Source: Streptomyces sp. TLI_053
GTDB taxonomy: Bacteria > Actinomycetota > Actinomycetes > Streptomycetales > Streptomycetaceae
Length of the DNA stretch: 64,000 bases
Direction of reading: 5' to 3'
Assembly (NCBI RefSeq): GCF_900105395.1
Contig: NZ_LT629775.1
Span: 1,054,001 to 1,118,000 of the forward strand
The notes under the pieces were generated by a model. That model was not told the DNA's origin. It saw only the letters and a program-made list of their open reading frames with translations, and did not search any database. Position 1 is the stretch's first letter. Every line of letters starts with the position of its first letter. Positions 34,230 through 41,880 of this stretch are shown piece after piece. The translations under genes and the position numbers were made by a program.

Positions 34230-34969
34230 CTTCTCCTGCCCAGGACGGCGCCGCCCACGGCAGTGCCGTGCTCCTGGTCGGCATGTCGATCGGGGAAGTC
34301 GTCCGCCGTGACGAACTCCTCCGGACGGCGGCCTCGCAGCGGGCCTCGATCGCCTTTCTGCAACAGGGGGACCCGTCCCTGTCGGCCGAGCTGACCAGGC
34401 TGGCCGACGCGGGCACCGGGACCGTGGTCGTGATCGGTGTCCGCCTGGCGGCCTCCGGCCCGGCCCATTCCTGGCTGCGGCGGATCGCCGCGCACTGGTG
34501 GCGCGAGCGGGCGGGCCACCGTCCCGAACTCCTCGTCGCGACCCGCCTCGCCGATTCGCCGGACGCGGTCACCGCGGTGTCCTCGGTGACGAAGGCCATC
34601 ACCGGCACCGAGCCCGGCCTCACGTCCGCGGCCTGGGAGGAGGTCCCCGGGCACCGGCACCAGGTCATGGTGTGCCGCGGCCCGCGCTGCACGGCCGTCG
34701 GCGCCGAGGCGGTCCAGCGGGAGCTGGTGCGGAAGCTGGCCGAGCTGGGCCTCGGCGACGACGACGTGCTGCTCACCCTGACGGGGTGCCAGTTCCCCTG
34801 CAACCAGGCTCCCGTCGTCAGCGTGCAGCCGGACGACGTCTGGTACGGGAGGATCGACCCGGCTGCCGCCGACCGCGTCGTCACCGAGCACCTCGCCGGC
34901 GGACGACCGGTCGAGTCCCACCGACTCCCCCGCCACCGGAAGGAGCGGGCGGCCCCCTCCCACGGCTGA
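34226..34969 (+). CDS. CbiX-like plus thioredoxin-like [2Fe-2S] ferredoxin fusion
   Basis: 247 residues. The C-terminal half is a thioredoxin-fold [2Fe-2S] ferredoxin: VMVCRGPRCTAVGA supplies a C-x4-C pair and LTGCQFPCNQAPVV a C-x3-C pair, then the typical VWYGRIDPAAADRVVTEHL. The N-terminal half (AVLLVGMSIGEVVRRDELLR to PELLVATRLADSPD) resembles a degraded CbiX/sirohydrochlorin cobaltochelatase-like fold, but the metal-binding His of active chelatases is not obvious. Last gene of the B12-riboswitch operon and coupled to the ATPase. Plausible role: redox release or handling of imported cobalt or corrinoid. A weak hairpin follows at 35024-35053. Confidence 0.8.
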   Translation: MTSPAQDGAAHGSAVLLVGMSIGEVVRRDELLRTAASQRASIAFLQQGDPSLSAELTRLADAGTGTVVVIGVRLAASGPAHSWLRRIAAHWWRERAGHRPELLVATRLADSPDAVTAVSSVTKAITGTEPGLTSAAWEEVPGHRHQVMVCRGPRCTAVGAEAVQRELVRKLAELGLGDDDVLLTLTGCQFPCNQAPVVSVQPDDVWYGRIDPAAADRVVTEHLAGGRPVESHRLPRHRKERAAPSHG

Positions 34970-35023
34970 CCGGGATTCCCCACGGGGCCGGCGGTCGTGC
35001 AGGGGACACCGTGGCATCCCGGT

Positions 35024-35053
35024 GGGTCGGACCCTGTCGGGACCGGCCCACGG
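35024..35053. terminator. Probable terminator of the B12 operon
   Basis: GTGGGTCGG pairs with CCGGCCCAC (one G-T wobble) around an ACCC-type inner stem, in the convergent gap before the isochorismatase-like gene. Confidence 0.5.
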
Positions 35054-35061
35054 GGCCGGCG

Positions 35062-35550
35062 TCAGCCGTAGTCTGCGGTCTTCCGCACCTCGCCGAAGCG
35101 CGGGAAGACCCGCTCCACGGTGAACTCGTGCTCGTCCGCCGCCAGTCCGGACATCGCGTCGGCCACGAACTCCAGTCGGTAGCCGTGGTCCGCCGCGGCC
35201 CGTGCGGTGGACTCGACGCCCATCGTGGTGACCAGGCCGGCGATCACCAGGGTGTCCGCACCCAGTTGGCGCAACCGCTCGTCCAGATCGGTCCCGTAGA
35301 ACGCGCCGATGGTGCGCTTGACCACCACGACGTCGCCGGCGTGCACCAGGCCGTCGGCGAAGCCGCTGCCCGGCGGCTGCTCGGCGACGTTCGGACGCTC
35401 CACCCGCACCAGCACCACCGGCCGGCCACTCGCCCGGAACGACTCGGCCAACCCGCGGCAGCGCGCGAGCACTTCGTCACCGGTGTGCGGGGCGAGGGGA
35501 AGAGCGACGATGCGCGGCATCAGGTCGACGAGGATCAGTGCGGAGGTCAT
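35062..35550 (-). CDS. Isochorismatase-like cysteine hydrolase family protein lacking the usual Cys
   Basis: Isochorismatase-fold protein of 162 residues. The catalytic Asp (SALILVDLM) and Lys (VVKRTIGAFYGTDLD) are present, but the nucleophile position in the LVIAGLVTTMGVESTARAAA segment, where amidases have a Cys, is occupied by Met-Gly. This is a recognised Cys-less branch, so amidase chemistry should not be assumed; it may hydrolyse a vinyl ether like EntB or another bond. ATG 35550. It stands alone between the B12 operon (convergent) and the Bcr-type exporter. Confidence 0.88.
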   Translation of the reverse strand: MTSALILVDLMPRIVALPLAPHTGDEVLARCRGLAESFRASGRPVVLVRVERPNVAEQPPGSGFADGLVHAGDVVVVKRTIGAFYGTDLDERLRQLGADTLVIAGLVTTMGVESTARAAADHGYRLEFVADAMSGLAADEHEFTVERVFPRFGEVRKTADYG

Positions 35551-35598
35551 GGCGACGATCGTAGGGGCCGTTCGGCGCACCGGGAGCCGGGTCACCCG

Positions 35599-37014
35599 TC
35601 AGTCACCCGGTGCGCGATCGGCCCCCGGGGCTCCGGCGGCCCCGGAGGCCGGCGCGCGTCGGGTCAGCGGTCCGCCTGACAGCCGTTGATCTTGGTCAGC
35701 GGACCGCGGCTGTTGTCCTCGTGGATCGCCTGCATCTGGACGTCCCCGTAGATCTGGAACAGCTGCTTCGCCGGGTCGGCGGTGGTCGGGTTGCACCTCG
35801 GGAATCCGGTGTACCAGTAGATGCTGGCCACCCCGCTCACCGGGCACCGACCGGGTGAGGACGCCGAGTGTGAGCAGAGCGAGTGCCGGCAGCACGGCGA
35901 CGATGATTCCCATCGGCAGGGCGTCGGTGGCGCCACCCGCGCCGGCCAGCGGAGCAAGTGCCCCGCCGATCATGAACTGGCCGAAGCCGAGCAGAGCGGC
36001 GGCCGACCCGGCGTGTCCGCCGTGGTCGGCCAGGGCCTGGGCCGCGGCGTTCGGCATGACGAGGCCCACGCTGGAGACCAGGACGAACAGGCCGATCAGG
36101 AGTGCGGGCAGGGGTGCCCGTGTCAGCACGGCGCCCAGGACCGTGGTGCCACCGGCTGTCGCGCCCAGCAGACCGGCGAGCAGCAGCACGCGGGCGCCGG
36201 CCCGGGCCACCAGCTGGCCGCTGATCCGGGCGGCCGCAATGAGTCCGGCGGCGTTGACGGCGAACACGGCGCTGTACTGCTGCGGTGACAGGCCGTGGAT
36301 TTCCTGCAGGACGAACGGCGAGCCGGAGATGTAGGCGAACATCGCCGCGAAGACCAGGCCGTTGGCCAGGACGTACCCGGTGAAGACCCGGTCGCCGAGC
36401 AGCTGCCCGACGACAGCCGGCAGCGGCTGGCGTGCCGCGGAGGACCGGGTCTCCGGCAGTCCTGCAGCGGAGGCCGCCAGCATCACGGCGCCGAGTACGG
36501 CCAGGGCCACGAAGATTCCAGGCCAGGCCGTGACGCGCAGTAGCTGGCCGCCGAGGACCGGCGCGAACACCGGCGCCAGGCCGGTGATCAAGGTCAGTGC
36601 GGAGAAGACACGTGCGGTGCGGGTTCCGGAGGTGCGGTCGCGGACCATGGCGTTGGCGATGACGATGCCGAACGCCCCGCCGATGCCCTGGACCAGGCGC
36701 AGGCCGACGAAGGTCCGGACGTCGGGCGCCACCGCGCAGAGCGCGCTGGCGATCGTGTAGAGGGCGAGGCCCGCCAGCAACGGACGCCGCCGGCCGTAGG
36801 TGTCGCTCAGCGGCCCGGCGATCAGCTGCCCGACGGCCAGCCCGGCCAGGCAGGCGGTGATGGTGAGCTGGGTGGCCGCGGCGCCGGCGCGCAGGTCGCC
36901 GGCGAGGTCCGGCAGTCCGGGCAGGTAGCCGTCGATGGACAGTGGTCCCAGGGCCACGAGCGCTGCGAGCAGGACGATGAATCGGGTCTGCCGGCCGGCG
37001 GCGTCGTTGCTCAT
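35599..37014 (-). CDS. Bcr/CflA-type MFS drug exporter with a foreign C-terminal extension
   Basis: Twelve-helix exporter, 471 residues. Bcr/CflA signatures: ALVALGPLSIDGYLPGLPDL at the start, GPLSDTYGRRRPLLAGLALY in the 2-3 loop, and LVQGIGGAFGIVIANAMVRD. The normal end would be after helix 12, near LALLTLGVLTRSVPGERG. From there (below about 35840) the frame reads about 75 residues of Arg/Gln/Pro-rich sequence that is an out-of-frame reading of another gene's 3' end (see 35664-35840). The transporter core appears whole. It lies 3 nt after the NmrA-like gene and is probably co-transcribed with it. Confidence 0.88.
   Translation of the reverse strand: MSNDAAGRQTRFIVLLAALVALGPLSIDGYLPGLPDLAGDLRAGAAATQLTITACLAGLAVGQLIAGPLSDTYGRRRPLLAGLALYTIASALCAVAPDVRTFVGLRLVQGIGGAFGIVIANAMVRDRTSGTRTARVFSALTLITGLAPVFAPVLGGQLLRVTAWPGIFVALAVLGAVMLAASAAGLPETRSSAARQPLPAVVGQLLGDRVFTGYVLANGLVFAAMFAYISGSPFVLQEIHGLSPQQYSAVFAVNAAGLIAAARISGQLVARAGARVLLLAGLLGATAGGTTVLGAVLTRAPLPALLIGLFVLVSSVGLVMPNAAAQALADHGGHAGSAAALLGFGQFMIGGALAPLAGAGGATDALPMGIIVAVLPALALLTLGVLTRSVPGERGGQHLLVHRIPEVQPDHRRPGEAAVPDLRGRPDAGDPRGQQPRSADQDQRLSGGPLTRRAPASGAAGAPGADRAPGD
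35664..35840 (-). pseudogene. 3' remnant of a secreted-protein gene fused to the exporter gene
   Basis: In a different frame of the exporter's 3' end, codons read SIYWYTGFPRCNPTTADPAK, LFQIYGDVQMQAIHEDNS, RGPLTKINGCQADR, then stop. Two Cys, balanced composition and a natural C-terminal ending make this look like the tail of a real extracellular protein, not a chance frame. Its 5' part is absent: above about 35840 the same frame reads an Arg/Ser-rich shadow of the transporter. Probable deletion junction near 35840. Family not recognised. Confidence 0.55.
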
Positions 37015-37017
37015 GGC

Positions 37018-37662
37018 TCAGTACGCCACGGTGATGCGGCGGCGGATCGCGGTGCCGCTCTCGATCGTGTCGGCCAAGGCGATCGCGTAGTCGGCGTACG
37101 AGATGCGGCTGTTGCCGTCGTCGTCGGTGAGCAGGGTGTCCCCGGCGCTGCGGTAGGCCCCGGTCCGCTCGCCCGCTCCGATGACTGCGGCGGGCGACAC
37201 GTACGTCCAGTCGAGGTCGTGCACGGCGCGGTAGAGGTCGAGCGCTTCGGACTGGGCCTCGGCGTTGGCCTTCCACAGCGCGGGGAAGTCCGGGTCGTCC
37301 ATGACCCGGGCGCCGGTCGGCGTGCGGAGGCTACCCGCACCGCCGACGGTGACCAGGCGGGTGACGCCGGCTCGGCGGAGTCCGTCGATCAGCGCACGGG
37401 CGGCACCGAGGATCGTGGCGCGGTCGTTCTCCTGGCCGATCCGGGGGCCGACGGCCGACAGTACGGCGTCCTGGGAGGCGGCGAGGCCGGCGACCGCGGC
37501 GGCGTCCGTGACGTCACCGGTGGTCACGGTCAGGGCCTTGTGCTCGAGTCCGTCGATGTGGCCGGCTCGGGTGACCGCGGTGACGGTGTGGCCGCGACGC
37601 AGTAGTTCCTCGGTGGTGGGCCGGCCGATGTTGCCACTGGCACCGAACAGGACGATCTTCAT
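37018..37662 (-). CDS. NAD(P)-binding NmrA/SDR-like protein
   Basis: Atypical short-chain dehydrogenase of 214 residues with an N-terminal Rossmann motif (MKIVLFGASGNIGRPTTEEL) and family segments TRAGHIDGL, TLVTVGGAGSLRTP-type strand, and DLDWTYVSPAAVIGAGERTG. The catalytic Tyr-x3-Lys is not evident, so it may be a redox-sensing or isomerase-type member. Starts at ATG 37662, ends 3 nt before the exporter start. Together with the metallo-hydrolase upstream it forms a leftward unit facing the HxlR regulator. Confidence 0.9.
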   Translation of the reverse strand: MKIVLFGASGNIGRPTTEELLRRGHTVTAVTRAGHIDGLEHKALTVTTGDVTDAAAVAGLAASQDAVLSAVGPRIGQENDRATILGAARALIDGLRRAGVTRLVTVGGAGSLRTPTGARVMDDPDFPALWKANAEAQSEALDLYRAVHDLDWTYVSPAAVIGAGERTGAYRSAGDTLLTDDDGNSRISYADYAIALADTIESGTAIRRRITVAY

Positions 37663-37685
37663 GTGCTGCTCCTTGTTTCTGATGG

Positions 37686-38438
37686 TCAGAGGACGGACTG
37701 GCCGTCGGCGACGATGGCCGCGGTGATGCCGCGCTCGTCGGCGGCGTGCTGGAAGCGCTGCTCGATGTCGGGTTGTTCGGTGTAGAAGGGCGGGTTGTGG
37801 AACAGGCCGTAGTGCATGGCGCAGACGGTGCCGGCGCCGAGTGCGACGGCGGCCTCGACGCCCTGCTCGGGGGTCATGGTCGCCGGGACGTTGGCCGCGT
37901 AGCCCTCGAAGTGGGCGATGACGCCGTTGACCGGGACGAACGCGACGTCGAACGGGCCGTGGTCGCGGGCGATCTGCCACCAGCTGCCGTGCCACTGGGT
38001 GTCGCCGCAGTGGATGACCCGCCGGCCGGCGCCTTCGACGACCCAGGCGACCTGGTCACAGTCGTTGCCGCGCCAGTCCAGCGAGGTCACCGGGGTGACG
38101 GTCAGCTCTCCGATGCGGCGTGACCGGCCCAGGTCCTGGGCGACGGGGGTGATGCCCGCCTCGTGCAGCGCCGCCGCGCTCGGGGTGTGGCAGCCGATCG
38201 TGCCGGTGGCCGCGATCCGGGCGATCAGGTCGTGGTCGTAGTGGTCGGGGTGCAGGTGGGTGATGAGGGCGTGGGTGCCGGGCGGGGCATCGACCGGGTC
38301 GACCGGCCGGTGCGGCGGCCCCATCACCGGCGCCAGCGGAGCGACGTTCTCGAGCGGGTCGATCAGCAGGCGGGTGTCGCCGAGACGGATCTCGACGCCG
38401 GCCCAGGACAGCCGACGCACGGAAAGGGTGGAGGTCAT
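37686..38438 (-). CDS. MBL-fold metal-dependent hydrolase (UlaG-like)
   Basis: Metallo-beta-lactamase-fold hydrolase of 250 residues. The HxHxDH metal motif is intact (ALITHLHPDHYDHDL), followed by VIHCGDTQWHGSWW and a C-terminal AMHYGLFH, giving the ligand set of UlaG/RNase Z-like enzymes. ATG 38438. First gene of the leftward unit metallo-hydrolase, NmrA-like, exporter (gaps 23 and 3 nt), opposite an HxlR regulator with a perfect palindrome in the shared promoter. Substrate unknown. Confidence 0.92.
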   Translation of the reverse strand: MTSTLSVRRLSWAGVEIRLGDTRLLIDPLENVAPLAPVMGPPHRPVDPVDAPPGTHALITHLHPDHYDHDLIARIAATGTIGCHTPSAAALHEAGITPVAQDLGRSRRIGELTVTPVTSLDWRGNDCDQVAWVVEGAGRRVIHCGDTQWHGSWWQIARDHGPFDVAFVPVNGVIAHFEGYAANVPATMTPEQGVEAAVALGAGTVCAMHYGLFHNPPFYTEQPDIEQRFQHAADERGITAAIVADGQSVL

Positions 38439-38460
38439 GGGCAGTGACGCTAGACCGGCG

Positions 38461-38479
38461 TTGTTGAGAAAGTCAACAA
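38461..38479. promoter_or_regulatory. HxlR-type operator palindrome
   Basis: TTGTTGA-GAAAG-TCAACAA, perfect 7-bp arms, in the 81-bp divergent promoter between the metallo-hydrolase and the HxlR gene. It is unusually AT-rich for this genome. Confidence 0.75.
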
Positions 38480-38519
38480 GAGAGTTTTGAATCTCAACAC
38501 CACGAGGTAGGGTGGTGGC

Positions 38520-39149
38520 ATGCGCACCTACGGGCAGTACTGCGGCATCGCGAAAGCACTGGACACCATCGGCGACCGATGGACCCTGCTGATCGTCCGT
38601 GAACTGCTCGCCCTGGGTCCTTGCCGGCACACCGACCTGCGCAACGGGCTGCCCGGGATCGCCAGCAACCTGCTGGTCGACCGGCTCCGCGAACTCGAGG
38701 AAGCCGGCCTGATCCACCGCGAGCCCGCGCCGCCGCCGGTGGCCACCACCCTGTTCTCCCTCACCGAGCGTGGCCGCGCGCTGGAGCCGGTGCTGCAGGA
38801 GCTGAGCCGGTGGGGCGTGCCGCTGTTGCGTGAGCCGGGCGGCAACGACACCTTCCGCACCCACTGGCTGGACGTGCCCGCCCGGGCACTGACCGACCAC
38901 CGCCCCGACCAGCCGGCAATCGCCCTGCAACTGCACGCCGACGGCAGCGAGGACCTGGTCATCGAGGTCAAGGACGGCTCGGTGCACACACACGCCGGCC
39001 GGGTCGACCACCCCACCGCGTCCCTGACCGGACCGCCGCACCTGCTGGCTGCGACTCTGCTCGGCGACCTCGATCTGAGCGCCGCAGTACAGCAAGGCCT
39101 GCGGCTCAGCGGCGAACGCGAGGCAGTAATGCGCATCCTGCCCCGCTGA
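38520..39149 (+). CDS. HxlR family transcriptional regulator with SCP2-like C-terminal domain
   Basis: 209 residues. The HxlR/MarR-like winged helix is clear: YGQYCGIAKALDTIGDRWTL, IVRELLALGPCRHTDLRNGL, IASNLLVDRLRELEEAGLI, with the typical N-terminal Cys (C8) that can sense thiol-reactive or aldehyde compounds. The C-terminal 90 residues (LALQLHADGSEDLVIEVKDG-like) match the SCP2-like domain found in a subset of HxlR regulators. Likely represses the divergent hydrolase/NmrA/exporter unit through the TTGTTGA palindrome, for detoxification. Confidence 0.92.
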   Translation: MRTYGQYCGIAKALDTIGDRWTLLIVRELLALGPCRHTDLRNGLPGIASNLLVDRLRELEEAGLIHREPAPPPVATTLFSLTERGRALEPVLQELSRWGVPLLREPGGNDTFRTHWLDVPARALTDHRPDQPAIALQLHADGSEDLVIEVKDGSVHTHAGRVDHPTASLTGPPHLLAATLLGDLDLSAAVQQGLRLSGEREAVMRILPR

Positions 39150-39197
39150 TCGACCGGCCGCTCGCGGGCCTGCGATCCCAAGCCCTACCGAGTCTGC

Positions 39198-39237
39198 GCG
39201 GTCTCAAAAACGGTCAGTTGCGAGAGTTCTGCAAGGC
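39198..39237. mobile_element. Tn3-family terminal inverted repeat-like remnant
   Basis: GGTCTCAAAAACGGTCAGTT and the following bases resemble Tn3/Tn21-family ends (GTCTCA plus an AAAACGG core). It lies next to the resolvase fragment. The matching opposite end was not found in the window. Low-to-moderate certainty, from memory of the IR consensus. Confidence 0.4.
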
Positions 39238-39246
39238 CCCCGGACC

Positions 39247-39744
39247 GTGTCCGGTTTGCCCGAATCTCCGTTCGCAGAACATCTCTCGGACGGGACGGGC
39301 GCGATGTTCTTCGCCGTGCTGGCCGCCGCCGCCCGGATCGAGCGCAACTACATCCGGGAGAAGACGCTGGAGGGCCAGCAGACCGCCGCGGCCAAGGGCA
39401 ACCACGGCGGCCGGCCCAAGGCCATCGACGACGACATGCCGACCTTCGCCCTCGCCCTCAAGGCCAAGGGCGTCCCGGTGCCGGACATCGCCGGGAAGCC
39501 GGTCGTCAAGACCGGCAAGAACGCCGGGAAGAATCCCTCGGTGGCCTCCGTCCACCGGGCACTGGCCGAGGCCGAGGAAGCCGCCGCGGCCCAGGCCGAC
39601 GACGACCCGCCCCTGCGGCCCACACCCGTCCGGCTCCACCGGCCCGGCGACCCGCTCACCGCCGAGGACCTTCAGCTGCGCGAGCGCCTGGTCGCCCAGC
39701 GCGCCGAACTCACCGCCGCCGACCGCGAGGAGGTCTCCCGGTGA
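39247..39744 (+). pseudogene. Serine resolvase/recombinase, N-terminally truncated
   Basis: About 165 codons encode the C-terminal part of a serine recombinase of the Tn3-type resolvase group. From GTGAMFFAVLAAAARIERNY onward, with IREKTLEGQQTAAAKGNHGG and RPKAIDDD, it matches the E-helix and DNA-binding region. The catalytic Ser domain (about 100 N-terminal residues) is missing and the first 20 codons are unrelated. The distal part has an Ala/Glu-rich helix and a Lys/Asn segment (KTGKNAGKNPSVASVHRAL) typical of streptomycete resolvases. Decayed transposon piece beside the IR-like sequence. Confidence 0.8.
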
Positions 39745-39926
39745 TCCCAGCCCGCACCGGACGAAGGGCGGCGCGCTGCTGCTCGCAGCCGAGGAACCCG
39801 GGCGGTCCGGCCCGTCCGGTACATGGGCCGACAACCCGGAGCCGCCGTTCCCCCGCTCCGGGTGGCTCCCCTGCCCGGCAGGACGGGGCGCCGTCCGCCG
39901 GTGCGCGGGCCGAAGGGCCCGGTCGC

Positions 39927-40511
39927 TCAGGTTCCGCCGGGTTTGCCCGTCGAGACCAGCAGGAGGACGGACGAGCCCGGTGCCACCGGTCCTGCGCCGC
40001 CCCGGGGGGCACTGCTGATCACCTGCCCGGCAGGAGCGTTCCAGTCCGTGTGCCGCATGATCGTGCAGCTCAGTCCGAGTCCGCGCAGCAGGCTTCCGGC
40101 CTGTTCGACCGGCATGCCGGCCAGGTCCGGCAGCGCGACGCCCGCTCCCGCGGTCTGCTCCTGCTCCTGCTCCTGTGTCGGAGTCGCATCGGCGCTTCCG
40201 CCCTTGGGGGTGCCGGTGGCGAGCAGGGTGCACGCCCCGTTCGCCGATGGGGGCAGGGACAGGGAGGCGCCGGGCGCGGGCGGTACAGGCTTCAGCGCGA
40301 AGAACCCCACCGTGGCGCACGCCAGCACGCAGCACGCCGCAGCGGTGCCGAGGAGCGCCCGGCGGGTGCGGCTGCGGCCGACGACTCGCTCGATCGCGGC
40401 CGCGTCGACGACCGGCGCCGTCGGCCCGTCGGCGAAGGAGGCCACCGCGGCACGCAGCTCGGCTTCGAGGCCCGGATCGAACGGGGCGGGTCCGGACGAC
40501 GTGTTCCTCAC
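39927..40511 (-). CDS. Membrane-anchored PASTA-domain protein next to the sigma factor
   Basis: 194 residues. A cytoplasmic N-terminal part of about 55 residues (RNTSSGPAPFDPGLEAELRA) leads to one transmembrane helix (RALLGTAAACCVLACATVGFFAL), a Gln/Glu linker and a C-terminal PASTA domain (VALPDLAGMPVEQAGSLLRG, then APRGGAGPVAPGSSVLLLVS). PASTA domains bind peptidoglycan fragments or muropeptides. The GTG at 40511 overlaps the sigma-factor stop (GTGA) after GGAGG. No classical anti-sigma zinc motif is seen. Possible signal-sensing partner of the sigma factor; this is inference. Confidence 0.85.
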   Translation of the reverse strand: MRNTSSGPAPFDPGLEAELRAAVASFADGPTAPVVDAAAIERVVGRSRTRRALLGTAAACCVLACATVGFFALKPVPPAPGASLSLPPSANGACTLLATGTPKGGSADATPTQEQEQEQTAGAGVALPDLAGMPVEQAGSLLRGLGLSCTIMRHTDWNAPAGQVISSAPRGGAGPVAPGSSVLLLVSTGKPGGT

Positions 40512-41056
40512 TTCGTACCTCCGAAAGCGGCCGACGGGGTGTGCGGCGCCCGGGCGCCCGATACGGAATCGCGCAGCTTGGCCAGGCCGCGGGCGAGCTG
40601 GGACCTCACCGCACTCGAAGAGATGTCCAGGACATCGGCGACCTGCCGGGCGTCCAGATCGTGCAGGTAGTACAGGACCACCACGCTGCGCATGCCCATC
40701 GGCAGCCCGAGCAGTGCCTCGATCAGTTCCGCGCGCAGATCCACCTGCCCGAACCGGTCCCGGGGGTCGGCCGTCTCGGGCACCCCCGACAGCCCGGGGC
40801 GCTCGCCCAGGCGCGACAGCCGCCGCCAGCGGTCGTTGGCCAGGTTGACCAGCACCTTGCGCACGTACGCCTCCGGCGAGTCCGCCACCGCGACCTTCCG
40901 CCACTGTCGGCACGCCCGCTCCAGCGCCTCCTGCACCAGATCCTCGGCCACGTGCACGTCACCGGTCAGCGCATACGCGGTGCGGAACAACGCTCCCGAC
41001 CGCTGTGCGACGAACTCCGTGAATCCGTTGCCCGGACCGCTCCTGCGAAACCTCAC
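40508..41056 (-). CDS. SigE-family ECF RNA polymerase sigma factor
   Basis: Extracytoplasmic-function sigma factor of 182 residues. Region 2 reads FVAQRSGALFRTAYALTGDV, HVAEDLVQEALERACRQWRK and AYVRKVLVNLANDRWRR; region 4 reads LPMGMRSVVVLYYLHDLDAR and VADVLDISSSAVRSQLARGL. This layout is the actinobacterial SigE family (not S. coelicolor sigE itself). The GTG at 41056 is chosen because GAGGAGGT stands upstream; the longer frame reads Arg-rich sequence. The next gene, coupled by overlap, is a PASTA membrane protein. Confidence 0.94.
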   Translation of the reverse strand: MRFRRSGPGNGFTEFVAQRSGALFRTAYALTGDVHVAEDLVQEALERACRQWRKVAVADSPEAYVRKVLVNLANDRWRRLSRLGERPGLSGVPETADPRDRFGQVDLRAELIEALLGLPMGMRSVVVLYYLHDLDARQVADVLDISSSAVRSQLARGLAKLRDSVSGARAPHTPSAAFGGTK

Positions 41057-41397
41057 CCGCCGACCTCCTCTCCTCGTCCCGTCCCGATCACTGCCCCTAT
41101 GACGGCGGAACGGGGACGGGTGCTGCACCGGGCCGCCGGCAGTGACGTGAATCACAGCCGGGACGGAAGGGTGTCCCAGGACCTCGCGCCGCTGCCGCCC
41201 GGAGTGGGGCGGTGCCCGGCGTCCCGCACGGGCGGAGCGGAAGCGGGCTCGGGCTCCGACCGGCCGCCCGTCGTCACGGAACGCGGGCCGGCCCTCTCCC
41301 GGGAGGCGAGCCGGCGAGTCCGGCCGTCCGGGGGTTCAGTCCTCCGGGATGCCCGGCCCGCGCCTGCTCCCGTCGCACGACCTGCTCGTCGGGATGG
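41057..41397. other. Gene-free upstream region of the sigma factor
   Basis: Apart from the sigma-factor promoter zone, no gene is supported. Frames here are Arg/Pro-rich shadows. Confidence 0.5.
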
Positions 41398-41880
41398 ACC
41401 GGCCCAAGGGCTGCGACACTTCGCCCACTGGCACCAGCTCCGCAAGCTGCGCGTCAAGGCCGACACCGGCCCGCTGAGCGTCGGCACCGCCAGCCGACCA
41501 CCCAGGCCGGCGCCTTCCTCACCTGGCTCACCCACCGAGGCAGCACGCCGGCAACGGCAACCCAAGCCGATCCCGACGCCTGGCACACCGAGAACTACGC
41601 CACCCGCCGTGCGGCGCAACCCTTCCTGTGCTGGTGCATGGACACGCAGCGCATGCCGCGCCTGGCCATCCCCTACCGGGCGACGGCCAACCCACTACCG
41701 CTGGCCGCACCAGCGGTTGACCGCCCTCCGTTGCGTCCTCGGCAACGAAACCGCGCCGCTGAGGGCCCGGGTCGCCGCCAGTCTCGTCCTGCTGTTCGCC
41801 CAGCCCCTCACCCGCGTCGTCCGCCTGACGACCGGCGACGTCCTGGACGACGGGCAGGTCGTGGAGCCGATGGGCCGGGC
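41398..41880 (+). pseudogene. Tyrosine recombinase/integrase, frameshifted
   Basis: Pieces of one integrase-type protein appear in two frames in order: LRHFAHWHQLRKLRVKA (about 41410-41460), then TQAGAFLTWLTHRGSTPATA and TENYATRRAAQPFLCWCMDT (about 41495-41690), then QRLTALRCVLGNETAPLRAR and SLVLLFAQPLTRVVRLTTGD (about 41715-41845). This is the SAM-like N-terminal and early catalytic zone of phage/plasmid-type integrases common in streptomycetes. At least two frameshifts (near 41490 and 41695) and no C-terminal catalytic Arg/His/Tyr region. Dead gene. Confidence 0.75.
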
